Shown here one piece after another: positions 30,315-41,529 of a stretch of DNA of 64,000 nucleotides. The stretch covers positions 8,203,763-8,267,762 of the forward strand of contig CM034397.1 of the NCBI GenBank assembly GCA_019925095.2, read 5' to 3'. Below the pieces are notes generated by a model that saw only the letters and a program-made list of their open reading frames with translations, ran no database searches and was not told the origin of the DNA. Each line of letters starts with the position of its first letter. Position 1 is the stretch's first letter. This stretch comes from Dendrolimus kikuchii. Taxonomy: Eukaryota > Arthropoda > Insecta > Lepidoptera > Lasiocampidae. A program made the translations under genes and the position numbers.

Positions 30315-30640
30315 GGTAGCCCAAAAAAGACATGGATTGTGTAAATAATGACATGATGATTTGTGGTGTGACAGTGGACGTCTGCTCGGTGCCAGCCAAG
30401 TACCTTCGGCGCCGTCATGCGAAATATTGATAAGTGCCTAAATTTGTTTTTATAAAGTTTCAATTGTTTTTTAATTTAACTTCACGGCGCCCTTCACGCT
30501 TTGGCGCCGTTGTACGCCGCACGACCTTGTTCATATGGACGGCGCGTCCCTGCGTCTACCAGAATAGAAGACTATGGAAGGAAAAGACATATTATTGTAC
30601 AGATCCTAAATAATTGGATGATGAGTTAAAATAAAAGAGA
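30315..30640 (+). pseudogene. RTE-type C-terminal fragment (type 2) split by an insertion
   Basis: The left half reads PKKDMDCVNNDMMICGVTVD and the right half RRLWKEKTYYCTDPK, the two parts of the tail that are contiguous at 10375-10555. Aligning the two copies shows that 169 bp (30384-30552) plus a copied CGTCT were inserted here. Confidence 0.75.
30384..30552. mobile_element. 169-bp GC-rich insertion flanked by CGTCT
   Basis: It interrupts the RTE remnant. CGTCT occurs on both sides (30379-30383 and 30553-30557), and removing one copy plus the insert restores alignment with the copy at 10375. It contains GGCGCC words at both ends (TTCGGCGCCGTCATGCG, TTTGGCGCCGTTGTACG) and an AT-rich centre. 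No ORF. A 5-bp duplication does not by itself identify the class. Confidence 0.7.
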
Positions 30641-31468
30641 ATGCGAGAAATGCGAAATTCTTATACAGTAAGTTTCTGTACGACTGAATTTTAAGTGATC
30701 TGCTATAAAAATAGGTTTCAATTTAAATAGCTAAACGTGAAAAAGGACAGAAGAATAACTTATGGCATCATATAGTCATCACATATAGAGTTTAGGGTCT
30801 TAAAAGAGCTACGTTTTATACTAGGCGATTGTCATTTCTAGTATACGTCTACCATGATAGAAGTATGTTTCCTTTTAAAAGTTACGAAACATGACTGATA
30901 GCGAGCTCCTGTTCCCATTCGCAGTTGATGCTTCCTCAAATACGTACGATATTTGCAATCGATAAAAACACGATCACAGAGTTTATTCGATACAAGATTG
31001 ATGAGAAATAAATTCCGTACTTAAAAAGCTTGTTTTTGATTACATATGGAGATGTTATTCTACCAGCATAATTTCATTACTAGTTAGTTTTTGATTTAAA
31101 AATTCATAATTATGTTTTTATTTGAATTTTACATAAGTAATAAATTAAGTCCATTTGCTATGTTATCGCTGTTTTAAATAATAGAATTAATATGATCAAA
31201 ACAACACAATAAAATGTTTGGATTGTCATTTCTAGTATTCTTCTTACCATGCCTCTTACTAATAAATACATATGATAAACAATTATTATAGTTACAGTTT
31301 AACTTTATGACGTTGTAATTCACTACTTATTTTTTAAAAAATGAGAAATTTTTGTATAATGATAACATGTGTCTCAATTGATTTGATTATAATCAATTAC
31401 TATTTTGTAACTGTTTTATTTACGTTCTTATCGTAATTTCTCACTTGCTATGTTTATTATTCACAGCC
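30641..31468. other. AT-rich spacer
   Basis: The phrase GTCATTTCTAGTAT recurs at 30830 and 31217, possibly remnants of one repeat. Nothing else is seen. Confidence 0.35.
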
Positions 31469-31870
31469 TTAGGCTCGATTTACAGTAGTATGTTGTTCAC
31501 GGTTCAATGTCGTTCCGGTCTCGGTCCGGTCAAATCTTGCTGTGTCTACATTAGTAGTCGCACAACACGGTTCAATGCCATTCTGGTCACAACCAGATCA
31601 AATCTAGCTGCGTTTACACTACTAGTCTGGAGTTGCAACCAAACTGTATTTACACTGTCGGTACAATTCATGATAGGTCCGATCTCGCTTCAGTCAAATA
31701 TTATTTTCGACGAACCGGTACCGGCACGATATCGGATCGGAACTAGACCGATACGATATTGAGAATTTTCTAATTCCTTATTGTTTAAGATTATTTGAGC
31801 GGACCAAAAACGGACCGAGAATGGAGCGAGATTGAATCGTGAACGGCGTCATAATGTGACTCGAGCCTAA
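31469..31870. mobile_element. Long-TIR MITE with TTAGGCTCGA ends
   Basis: Left TTAGGCTCGATTTACAGTAG ... GTTCACGGTTCAATGTCG ... TCTCGGTCCGG is inverted at the right, whose reverse complement reads TTAGGCTCGAGTCACATTAT ... GTTCACGATTCAATCTCG ... TCTCGGTCCG. The imperfect arms are about 65 bp. Internal TTTACAC/TAGTAGTC words repeat. There is no ORF for a transposase and no clear target duplication, so the superfamily is open. Confidence 0.8.
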
Positions 31871-32370
31871 CTTTTTATTTTAGCACTAGTCTTTATTTAT
31901 TTAGTAACAAGCAAATTCCATGCAAAGCAACTAGCATAATGCTAGTCGCATGACTAGTCTTGTATAGAATATACTGTCTTATTTTTTGCTCGTTTGTAAG
32001 GTGGTATCATACCTATACGTAGCGAAGTATATACTCCGTAACGCAGCCATGATAATAAGAACGTTCCAGAACAAGTAAATGCACCGGCCAAGTTGTAATA
32101 CCCATAAGTTGCGCTGTTACGCTCGGCTCCCGGCGATTGTTGCCAGTTACCAACTTATTACGTGGCAAAAAGTCACACTTCCCAACCTCATTACCACGGT
32201 ACAGCGGGGAAACTTCCGCAGAAATTTCCAATGTATTGAACCATGTTTCATACCGCGTGTATTAACTAAACTTCGCTTACATGTTGTATATCAAGCTGTA
32301 AAAATTGCAGCAAGGGGTTCAGTCCACGTTGTTAGGAAAGTATTGATAATTATGGTGTCATAGTAAGGTC
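31871..32370. other. Moderately GC-rich stretch with overlapping open frames
   Basis: From about 32040 to 32350 both strands have open frames (minus 72 codons with RREPSVTAQLMGITTWPVHL; plus 94 codons). Neither shows a domain I recognise or a splice pair. It may be an unrecognised repeat or a conserved non-coding block. Confidence 0.3.
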
Positions 32371-33384
32371 TAATTTTATGTTTTACGGAAACTAGATAAT
32401 TGTGTGGGCAACAAATGTCTAGCTTTGCAGCCTTATCCTGATCGTGTTGTACTTGAAGATGTCACCATGACAACTTCGTAAAGGTTGTTACTTACAATCC
32501 AGATTGTTATGGCTTTTCTGTTTTTGTTATATATTATTCTCTTATCTTTTTAGGGTTTTAGGTTTTTTGTTGTCGTTTCTTTTCAAAATCTTATTATTGC
32601 TACGTAGGTACCTACATTTTTACACTTTATATTAATTTAGATATTTTTACTTAATATTTTATACACATACTCTTTTATATTTAGACACAGTATTAATTTG
32701 GTCGCTGAGAACAGTGTGATTCGATAGTCAATCCAGGATAACAATTACTAGCATATGATGAAAATATACCCATTTTATATAGGTACGTACCGCTTGTGAA
32801 ATAATTTCAGAAAAACATACTTTCAATTAAATAATAATACTAAAATTACCTTTCATCCATAAAGGTTTATAATAAAAAATAAAGACATAAAAGCTAATTA
32901 CAAATTCATTTCAGACCCAAAGAATTCAATTTTAATAAAGGTTAAAATTTTATACTTCTAGTCCTAACTAAACTAACAATAAACGAAGTTTTTATGGCTA
33001 TGTTCTAATAGGCAACGAACGTTACGCTAACTTCTTAATTCGGAGCGTTTCCACGGAATAAGGACGCTGAACTCCCATTTGGCCCGGCACCAAGCGAGTG
33101 CCTTCGGGTCCAATTAACATGTTGGTAATAAAACTAACGGCGGGATGCAACGTTTTTTAGTGTACACTGCGTAGTTTCGTTGCCAAAATTTAGAGAAGTG
33201 CATCTTTGTTTTGTTTTTAAACAGCGATGGACATAAATTTTGTTACTCTAAAATTGGGCGTTTGATTTGGAATTAAAAAAGTAAATAATACTGCGATACA
33301 ATATGTTAAGCTGAACTTCGACAGTACATTTCTGTCTATCAATTTGAATGACAACTAACAAACATAAACTTAATTATAAACATA
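32371..33384. other. AT-rich spacer
   Basis: No gene. A short GC-rich patch at 33050-33135 (GCCCGGCACCAAGCGAGTGC) stands out but is unassigned. Confidence 0.35.
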
Positions 33385-33612
33385 AACTTGAATCTCACTG
33401 AGTGGCCTCTCAGTTCTGTTGTGCTTTTCAATCAAACTGATTCATGTGGTGAGTGGTGCGTCTGTGATGGTTACCCCGTTGGATGTAGTGACACACCATT
33501 GGCAATAGCCCATGGCTCGATCGCCGCGGAAGCAAGGCTCGACCGCAGGAGGGGAGTACAAAATAAGACGACGTGTTGTTGTATTCTAGATGTAATTATT
33601 GCTTATTAAATT
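33385..33612 (+). other. Unassigned 73-codon frame in GC-richer DNA
   Basis: The frame starts with CTT/ATG-like codons and includes CGEWCVCDGYPVGCSDTPLA then IAHGSIAAEARLDRRRG. The cysteine pattern is eye-catching, but there is no signal peptide, splice pair or supporting context. It may be a repeat tail, since a short (AATG)-like run follows. Confidence 0.2.
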
Positions 33613-33639
33613 TTACATTTGACAATGAATGAATAATCT

Positions 33640-33890
33640 AATACAACAAAAGATAATTTAATTTATTTATATTGTATTCTATACACAGTCCCTCAAGACT
33701 ATAAGTAGAACACTGAGCCTAGATCACCGTTTTCTGAGGGTAAGGTGTCCAGAAGGATGGTTACATATCCTCGCTGGATCACCATACTGATCCGTTGCCT
33801 AAGGTAGGCACCAGCCTGATCACCTGAAGAGTCAATTAATCTTTTTAATAAATTTTGGTAGAGGCTCATATTCTCTAAATTTAACATTAA
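33640..33890 (-). pseudogene. LINE ORF C-terminus and 3' end, copy 1 (short)
   Basis: The minus strand reads MSLYQNLLKRLIDSSGDQAG then AYLRQRISMVIQRG and ends DLGSVFYL-stop at 33699. The same segment is at 51860-52352, where it is longer and reads FVPFAVETLGPWGPEAMSLY further upstream. From memory this motif belongs to the C-terminal tail of a non-LTR retrotransposon reverse transcriptase. Confidence 0.7.
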
Positions 33891-34145
33891 ACTTAAGATT
33901 ACATATACAGAAATCTTAACTGCTACGTGAAATTATGTAAAACCTATGTATATTCTGGACATGTTCGTTGATGCATCTCCGAAGGTTTTCTGATTTCTGA
34001 TTGACAGATTTTGGCATGTACGTCGACTACTCAGTTTTAACCTTGCTAATTATGTAGCAATAAACTATTCCATGTACGTCACGTAACTAGTCAACTTGGT
34101 TGATTCGTCTAATATGTATATAATGGTATTCTTTTCCTGTTTATG

Positions 34146-34300
34146 TTCAGTTGGTTTGGGCATTTAATGAGAATAGATAAAAGGAGACTGACAAAATAAG
34201 TGTGTGACAGCAGTTTGAATGGCGGAGTTGGAGGCAGACCACGACGTACTTACCACGATCAAATCGCATGTTTTGAAGGTCTGATAAAAAACAACTCTAT
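34146..34300 (+). pseudogene. RTE-type fragment, internal part of the C-terminus
   Basis: Plus-strand frames read WFGHLMRIDKRRLTK, a stop, then SLNGGVGGRPRRTYHDQI. These match WFGYVERM--ERMTK and SRGKPRHTFHDQI of the copy at 53812, with substitutions showing a different subfamily. Both ends are truncated. Confidence 0.7.
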
Positions 34301-34794
34301 TAAAAGAGTATATATGAAGAGATTAATTAAAGTAACTGAAGAAGATACATTGAAAATATCATTAATAAATACCTTACTTTTGAATTATGTATTCATATAT
34401 AAAGTAAGTAAAATGTAAACATGATCGCAATAATTTCATTTGCCATTTTCCTGTTCTAAATACACAAATTCTAAATTACCTGCATCTTGTGTACAATAAT
34501 TATATTGTATTTATAGGAATTTATTTATTGACAATATTTTTACTTCATTGTATTACTCAATCAATGTTATTATATTGAACAGAACAGCTGGCCGTGTTAC
34601 ATTTTACGTGCGGAAAATGAGAAGATTGTTGCTTATAAAACCACTGAAGATAAAATTTACGACCAGTTCTCTTTAGCTGGCGGTATCATTGTATTCCAAT
34701 CTTCTACCAACAAGTTACTGTACATTTATGTAAAATTATTATCAAAACGAAAACAGTGAAAATTTTGCCGTTAAATTTCCTAGCCATAATTATA
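34301..34794. other. AT-rich spacer
   Basis: No gene or named repeat. Confidence 0.4.
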
Positions 34795-34912
34795 AATATC
34801 TGTTAAAGCGATCTCTTTTGCGATAAAACCGCCCTTTGTACACAATTAGAGTAGCACGTACTAGGACGTAAGTTTCTATAATGGTGTACTATAAAGAATT
34901 ATCTATCTACTT
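34795..34912 (+). repeat. LINE 3' untranslated region (AGCGATAAG-type), copy 4
   Basis: CTGTTAAAGCGATCTCTTTT then GCGATAAAACCGCCCTTTGT, followed by GTGTACTATAAAGAATTATC. The order and spacing match copies at 12320 and 13718. Somewhat diverged. Confidence 0.7.
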
Positions 34913-35079
34913 AGCCACCTAGACATGTCACGTATCTATGAGATGTATGTATACGTGGCATTACGCAAGCAATTTAGTAAGGCAAAAATGAATAGTGAAT
35001 TTTTCTAACATAATTTACATATTGTTACAATTACCACACGCTGATGGTAAAGAATAACACCGTGAAGAAATCTTCCAGA

Positions 35080-35195
35080 TTATCGATGTGTGAAACCCGC
35101 CAGTGTAGAGCGTAGCGTGTGTAACGTCCATTCTCCTAAACTGGGGAGGGTCGAGTCTAATAGTTAGAAACTGCGGCTGCTTCATAGGCAATACG
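35080..35195 (+). repeat. Degraded LINE 3' untranslated region of a second type
   Basis: GAAACCCGCCAGTGTAGAGC, GTAGCGTGTGTAACG, TCTCCTAAACTGGGGAGGG and TTAGAAACTGCGGCTGC parallel, from memory, the LINE tail containing ACCCGCATTGGAGCAGCGTG, CTCC-GGGGAGAGG and CAGTGGGAAACTGC. Only one decayed copy is seen. Confidence 0.45.
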
Positions 35196-35329
35196 TGATA
35201 TACCTATCGTCAATGTTTGTTTTTACATTTTTAGAGCAGAATGTATAGGTTAGAACTACGGGATCTTCTTCCTCTATTGTTTTAAGAAGTAAGAGATTGG
35301 AGCCCCGAGGATATACATTTTTACTCTGA

Positions 35330-35850
35330 ACGCAATTCGGAATGCATCTATTCACCAACTGGGTTTGAATTCGCTGGATCCTTCTCTGTATGGCGATCGC
35401 TTCTTAGTAACTCTCGTTGGTCAATCTGCTGCGACCGCTGGCCTCAGCGGGCTTTACTGCCAGTCAGTTTTGTGGGCAACTTTAGATGGCCATCTGTGGC
35501 TTTCAATGGCTTGTCAGCGTCTCTGTGGGCTTCGTTTGAGATTGTGGGCCGTCGGTAGAGAGATGCACCGGTGGTCTAGTGGCAGTGCGTGTTATGAGGC
35601 AATCCCAAGGAGAAACATACAGCGGTCGTTAACAATATTCGGTGTGCTAACATCACCATAAAGTCCTCAAGACTGGGTAAGCCCATGCAAGCGATTACAC
35701 CGTTCCTGATGTACGACAGATGATGGCGAAATCGCGTCATATTTCCTAAGGCTGATACCCAAACATAATTTCTATTCAATATTGGATTACAAAGCGTATT
35801 CGTGCCAAGCAATACATTAAATTGGCCGTTGCCCAAACGCGCCCTGCATT
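35330..35850. other. GC-richer stretch, unassigned
   Basis: A plus-strand frame of 98 codons (35365-35661) and a minus-strand frame of 86 codons (35836-35576) overlap. Neither has a recognisable domain. TGGTCTAGTGG at 35572 looks like a Pol III A box but no B box follows. It is most likely repeat-derived. Confidence 0.3.
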
Positions 35851-36732
35851 TGCTCCATGAATGGTGATTTACTGTACATTACTTTAAGCTTCAGTGCGAT
35901 TGTTTGTTCTTTGTGTTTGAAATAATCTCATGAAGAATTGTTATTTTTACGGCAAGGCTTGTATTTATTTCAGAGTATGTTGTGATTGGTATTTCTTCAT
36001 AATGTGATAAATATAATGGTTATCATAATTTTTTCAACGTACTTTCTTAGAGTTTGATCTAAGTGAAAGCTGTCTAATGTAGGTATATGTATATTAAAAA
36101 GTTAATAGGTACCCTACATATTTACAACATCTAATGTAGAGGTCTTAGTTAGGAATGTTACTATTAATTAATTAATAGTCACTTGAAATTTGCTATTAAA
36201 TTAAAATCATGCTAGTTACTAATAAATTTATACAAAATATTGTACAGGTATTTGTTTCAATTCCACTTTTGGGAGCCATTAGCCACGTAGCCATTTTAGT
36301 ATAAAAGGATCCCATGTAAAATCGTCATTATTGTTTGTTTACTATTTGGGTCTATGCGTATATTTCGCAGTCGTTTTTCTCAAAATATAGGAAATAAAGG
36401 GTCTTTATGAATGAGTCACTAAGAATTTATATGCTGCTTCATATAAATACATACTATGTACGTACTTCAATATACATGTAAAGACGTGTACTTACGTGTA
36501 AGTCACTTTACTGTACCTACAAATTTATGCTTTATACTCACTGTTTTATGAAGTCAATAAGTAGCGAGATATTCGCACCCAAAGTCATAAATATTTAAGT
36601 TTTTAAGTCCCTGGAAAAGACTAACACCTAAGAGACAGTCTTAGCCTAACTTATTTATTAATTCCCTCAACAGTTTTTATAATTTTGATGTGAAAAAGTC
36701 ATTATTATTAAAAATTCATGAATATTTCTCTC
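35851..36732. other. AT-rich spacer with a 20-bp palindrome
   Basis: ACTATTAATTAATTAATAGT at 36160-36179 is a perfect palindrome with TAAT cores. No gene. Confidence 0.4.
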
Positions 36733-36915
36733 AACCCCTAACTTTTGAAATGTGATGTAAGAAATTCCAAAAATAAATTAAGTAGTTTTTGAGATACGGG
36801 GTATTTTGAATAAAACACATGTGGTGTTTCGTGACTAAATGACAAAACATTTAAAGCTCGTCATTTTGCAGAACCCTTCACTGTGCATGAGTAGACACGC
36901 TTGGCCATATTTTTC
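36733..36915 (+). repeat. Family D repeat, 3' part
   Basis: AGTTTTTGAGATACGGGGTA, CAGAACCCTTCACTGTGC and ATGAGTAGACACGCTTGGCC match the tail of the copy at 44455-45012 (GGTTTTGAGGTATGGGGTG, GGAACCCTTCATTATGCG). Confidence 0.7.
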
Positions 36916-37669
36916 TAACAACTTTTATGGTGGCATTGATTTAAGTGTATCTTAGGCTAGCGATGTCTGGTTATCTTAGGATTCCACACGACCGCCTCTA
37001 GCGGGAACATAGGATTTTACTGTCCTAGACAATGTTTCAAATGTATACAGCAGATATATGAAGCTATCGGTGTAGTGCATGAACTCCTTCTTTGTTCTTT
37101 AAAATATTTTAGACGGTGAATGAAACCTATTATATATTGTGTTATAAATTAATAACAAAATTATTTTATTTAAATCAGTACGTATATATAGTATGTAGCA
37201 AATTTTTACGTAGCCTTCTTTCTGATTGACAGATAATGAAATATAGTTATAATATGTGTTTATGATCTACGAATTGACTAAATTTTTTGTACATCTGTAT
37301 CATATTTGCCCATGTAAATATAAAGTACATTTTCGTAATGTATTCACTAGTTTATTTATTTACTTATAAAAAAAATATTTTATTTTTATAAAAAGACACT
37401 ATAGTTATGAAAATCTAAATATGTAACGGGACCATTACTGAATCGAAAATAAACATTGGTTTTTAGATCGTAGTAGTTACTTGCTTATCCACATTATGTA
37501 TTTTATGTTTAGAAAAAAGCAAATATTTTCTAATTTTGCTAAAATAATAGGAGTTACTTCAAGAATGTATTCACGCCTGTGGAAAAGGCTTGAATAAATT
37601 TCCCTACGAAACATCTTGCTTTGCAGATAATGTAATGAGGGTAGATTCAATTACCTACGTTATTTTGTT
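36916..37669. other. AT-rich spacer
   Basis: No gene or named repeat. Confidence 0.4.
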
Positions 37670-38450
37670 TTTTTTTGTTTGCCTCAAAGGGATGGCCTTG
37701 TAAAAACTCTGATGGAAAGTGCAAAATTCGTTGCTTACTGTACATTGCCGATTTATACTATGGAGCATGTTTCCGACACAACAGCGTCGGGAGCCTGCCT
37801 CCTGCACCTCCCTTCACCCCCTTGTTGGCTGCTAGAAAGAGCCGGCGAGGTCTATTCAAATATCCCTTATCTGTTCACACCCCTCCGCACCCGCCAGCGC
37901 CTCGCAGTCTCGTTTATGTTTCGTGTTCCTACATTGCGCAGCATCCCCGGGTACCCAATTGTAGCTTGCAGACATTGAAAGATCGCAACTCTATCAACGC
38001 TTGTACTAAACTGAACTCTCAGTACACGCGTTAAGGTTCACTTTCGTACGGCTAAGGACGGGGTAGTTAAGCTTTTAAGTACGAATAATGGTTTGCCTGC
38101 CGAAGCGGTATAGGGGTTGAGAGAGATTCAGTACAAGTAGCGTGTAGGGGCGCGGCCCGCCGCAAAGTTAGACGCTACTGAGCTCCTGCCGATAACGACA
38201 CATCATGTACATTTAATTTTAAAATTCTAATTTGTATTTTTAATATCACTGCCAGAAAAAGTAATATCAAGGTACGTTTCTAAATATTCTTCGTTATTTC
38301 GTTTAACGCGATTTGTTTCACAGGAAAGTTTCTTTGTAATTCGATAGCGTCAAGGGCTCTCCCTAATGCGATTTTCGTGCCCTATCCCTTCGTCCCTGCC
38401 TCACCTTTCGGCGTGAGCCATGACGCGGACAAGTGTTGTTAACTTGTTGT
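37670..38450 (+). promoter_or_regulatory. GC-rich non-repetitive island, possible promoter or 5' exon region
   Basis: From 37770 to 38200 the sequence is distinctly GC-rich and matches no repeat in the window. It has pyrimidine-rich CCTCCTGCACCTCCC and CACCCCTCCGCACCCGCC segments, long open frames in two plus phases (99 and 119 codons, without recognised domains), and GGGGCGCGGCCCGCCGC at 38145. Another GC-rich patch at 38340-38440 precedes the candidate microexon at 38577. A host promoter or untranslated exon is a reasonable inference, but no core promoter motif is decisive. Confidence 0.35.
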
Positions 38451-38576
38451 CTTCATTTTGTTTTGACTTGTATCTAAACTGACATTTTATCTGTTCCTTT
38501 TAATCCGAAAGTTTTTCTTTTTCCTCCCTCATATTCTCGTACATTTGTGTGAATAGTTTTTTATTTTCTCTTGCAG

Positions 38577-38612
38577 ATGCTGTGTCCTGGGTTGTCTGGC
38601 TGCATTGGAGAG
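38577..38612 (+). other. Candidate 36-nt microexon
   Basis: A textbook acceptor (TTTTTTATTTTCTCTTGCAG, ending 38576) and a donor (GAG|GTAACG at 38612/38613) bracket 36 bases that are open in all three frames; the frame starting at the first base reads MLCPGLSGCIGE. The length is a multiple of three, so inclusion would keep frame. The sequence matches no repeat here. I cannot name the gene, and the true phase is unknown. Confidence 0.4.
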
Positions 38613-39579
38613 GTAACGTATGATTTATTCTTTTGTATTAATTAATTTATTTTTACATTTAATATGTTTTTTTTAAACCAGATTTAATCATTTTTATTAA
38701 AAAAATTATTATTCGTATTTATCCCACTTATCTTCTTCTTTTATGTTAAATATACATTCCTTTTCGTATTATTTATAAGTATCAAATCTGGAAAATATAT
38801 TTCTCTAATAGTTTAATTTTAATTTATTTTTGCTGGTCCATTAGTTTCATATGTTTCAAAATTTTTAAATCTCCACGCTACCTACAATTTAATAGTCCAA
38901 TTACTGTATTAATTAACAGAATTAATTGTCAAAACATTTTAAATTAAAAATAATTACCTTCAGTTACTATTAAAGCTAAAACCAAATTAGGTTTATTAAA
39001 ACATTAATCCAATAATAACCATTAACAAAAATTTCATTACCCGATATTACAGACTAATGAGATTCTTAATACCAGTATTACGAACCGAATGAGTTTATAA
39101 AAATAATTTGTATACGCAAAAGGTACGGTTATATCGTGTATCCATACCGTACCCAATTGTGCCTTACGATCCCCCGGAGATCCATATTTATGGACGGTGA
39201 CTCCGAATGTAATATGAAAAGCAAATAAGGATTTTACTGAACCAGAATTTCATATAGGCGAAAAATAAATGTAGCCTCATAATGCGTAGTTATGAGAATG
39301 TACATCATACTTATATGTTATTTTCTTTAGGGATTTTAGGATTTGTATAGAAAATATATGAATAAACATTATATAAAAGTTATTCTTTATATTACAATGG
39401 GTATTCTACGTAAGTTCTTTCTCAATTTGAGATCTATCTATATATATTCAGTGGAATTTCGTATTTTACGAGTATAAAAATATATACCATGTTCGTTTTT
39501 GATCTTATAAGGACATTAGGTTTCGGTGTTTAAGTTTTGGTAGGGTACTTCTTGTAAATGTGCATATTATTATATACTA
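38613..39579. other. AT-rich spacer (intron-like)
   Basis: Very T/A-rich with no ORF or named repeat. It would be intron if 38577-38612 is an exon. Confidence 0.4.
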
Positions 39580-39723
39580 TTAGCGGTCCCGGCAGACGTT
39601 ATTCGGCCCTGAAAAAATAAAAATCTAGGACCCGATTCTAGTGCTTCGCACCGGTTCCAATTGTGAATCTAAACACAAAAATTTACATACATTTCTACGA
39701 TTAATTTTTATTTATATAGATAG
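39580..39723 (+). repeat. Family G repeat, copy 2
   Basis: TTAGCGGTCCCGGCAGACG, AATAAAAATCTAGGACCCG and GGTTCCAATTGTGAATCTA match copy 1 at 23594 over about 100 bp. It lacks the second internal unit. Confidence 0.7.
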
Positions 39724-40164
39724 ATTAACAAAAGCGTAACTTGTTTAGCTGAGAGGTACATTCGCTTAAGAACAGGTAGTCTGATTTTTTAATCTCTTTG
39801 AAATTTTGCTCTTAGCTTTCCACAATTCGAAGTCACCTCCGTAAGTCACCGATTCTATCTTTTACTGATTTCACACGTTTAAAACGATTTAATTTCCAAT
39901 TAACAGAAGATTTTTTCTGTCGACGCTCATATTACAACGCGTTGTAAAATGAGCTAAGTTATCATGTATGACTGATGTTGAGCTAAGTATTAATGCGAAT
40001 ATTACGACCGGGATTTAATAACTCGTACATCTATCAGTCTATCACGGACAGTAGCCAGTGCTATGACCCTGGGTGGTGTCGGTTCTCTTTTGTCCTCAGT
40101 TTACCCTCATTACCGGTACTTTATTTATAGAGATTAAAATGTATTAGGCTTGCTAATATTTTTT
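39724..40164. other. AT-rich spacer
   Basis: No gene or named repeat. Confidence 0.4.
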
Positions 40165-40800
40165 TTACATAGTATAAAACAAAGTTGTATCTGTATCTGT
40201 CTATCCGCTAACTTCTCCTAAGCCACGCAACGAATTTTCAAGCGGTTTTCATCATTAGTTAGTGATTTTTCACTAAAGGTTTGTATATATGTTGAAGTCA
40301 AAGGTCAATATGCAGTCTCATCCCGGACTGACTGGTTTATCCTAGGTTTGACCAAGGCCTTTCAACAAAACCTGAAATACATTCCAATTTCGGCCTTTGA
40401 TTAAAATATTTTTAGGCAAACCTAGAAATACCTAACTTTCAATCAAACGTCGAATGTAAAATAATCTATTTCGGGCTTTGCTTAGTCGATCTTAGAAGCT
40501 ACTAAAGCAGACACGGTCAAACGTCGATTCGTACTGCACTTTTTACATGTTTAATGACTGTATAAATTAGTCTCCTAGGTTAGACTAAAATTATTTAGTC
40601 AAAGGCAGAAACACGTCCTTTATTTGGACTTTGACTTAGAGTTTATGTCAGACCTGAGGTTTGACTAGTCAAACTTAGTACCGCCAGAGCTTCGACGTTT
40701 GATTATAACATATATAATAAACCTAATAAAGTTCTTATGTAAATAAAATTAGAAAGAGTTACTTCCGAAGGTTTCACCCGCGGCGAAGACTCTAGTGTTA
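40165..40800 (+). repeat. Family E repeat, copy 2, split by a foldback insertion
   Basis: The left part (40165-40290: AGTATAAAACAAAGTTG, CCACGCAACGAATTTTCAAG) matches copy 1 at 14828. The expected family end, TTCACCCGCGGCGAAGAC, appears only at 40775-40798. The intervening 40310-40700 is a separate inverted-repeat element. Confidence 0.6.
40310..40700. mobile_element. Foldback element inserted in family E
   Basis: Left words CCTAGGTTTGACCAAGG and TTTCGGCCTTTGATTAAAAT with AAACCTAG are inverted on the right (reverse complement ACTAAGTTTGACTAGTC, TTTCTGCCTTTGACTAAAT, AACCTAGG). It contains a perfect 16-bp palindrome GTTTGACTAGTCAAAC (40659-40674) and many copies of the word GTTTGA/TCAAAC. Ends and target duplication are not resolved. 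Confidence 0.5.
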
Positions 40801-41529
40801 AAATAGGTTTAAATATTGACTCAAATATTATAGCGTACTTAATAAATATCTGTATAATTGTCTGAGCTCGTCCATTAGTCTATTCGATCTCTGTTAGCAA
40901 CGAGAATGTAAAAAATAGTTTTCGGCGTTACAAAGAGGCTGTTTGGGTAGTATAAGCCGTGGTCATTCATTATAGTGGACCGCCGGGAGGGCGAGATTAA
41001 TATCTATGACCTTCGTTCTCTTTATATTCGACACTTAAAAGATTTAATACATTATATGCAATCAAGGAAGTCTCTAGGCATATTCGCGGAAGCATGGCGT
41101 AACTTTCAAATATAAATAATGCATTTAGAACTTAAAATTTAATTTAAAAAATAGACTTCTATTTAAAATAAAGAGAAAAGGAAAACATTTTTTGGTTTTA
41201 CAACACAGCGAACAATTGAAGAAGTAATAATAATGATTATTATATTGCGTATATAGCAAAATAATATTTCTCGCGATGGTACCAAATAGGTGCAGTTCAT
41301 CAAATGTCAGGCATTGGGTTGACGCTGGTTTTCAAAATTTTAATAAATTTTAAAGATAACAAGTGTTAGATGCTTACTAACGAAAGCAAAATTCAATTAA
41401 ACAAAACTCAAAGCGGCAGATAAAATATCTCACAATAAGTTGTTTAAAAATTATTGTATGGCATTTGATGTGGCTTCAGTTCCATATATGAAGGCAACTA
41501 TCCTCTTTTTCCGAAATAAAAAGTACTTT
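40801..41529. other. AT-rich spacer
   Basis: No gene or named repeat. Confidence 0.4.

Noticed and set aside
33385..33612. Secreted cysteine-rich peptide
   Set aside because: No signal peptide and the cysteine spacing fits no family I know; kept only as an unassigned frame.
35572..35582. Pol III A box TGGTCTAGTGG
   Set aside because: No B box at a suitable distance and no body match to the SINE copies.
35365..35661. 98-codon plus-strand protein
   Set aside because: No recognisable domain and an overlapping frame on the other strand; unassigned rather than called a gene.
37675..38034. Protein-coding gene in the GC-rich island
   Set aside because: Two overlapping plus frames are equally open, proline- and serine-rich without domains; the island is better described as a possible promoter or UTR.
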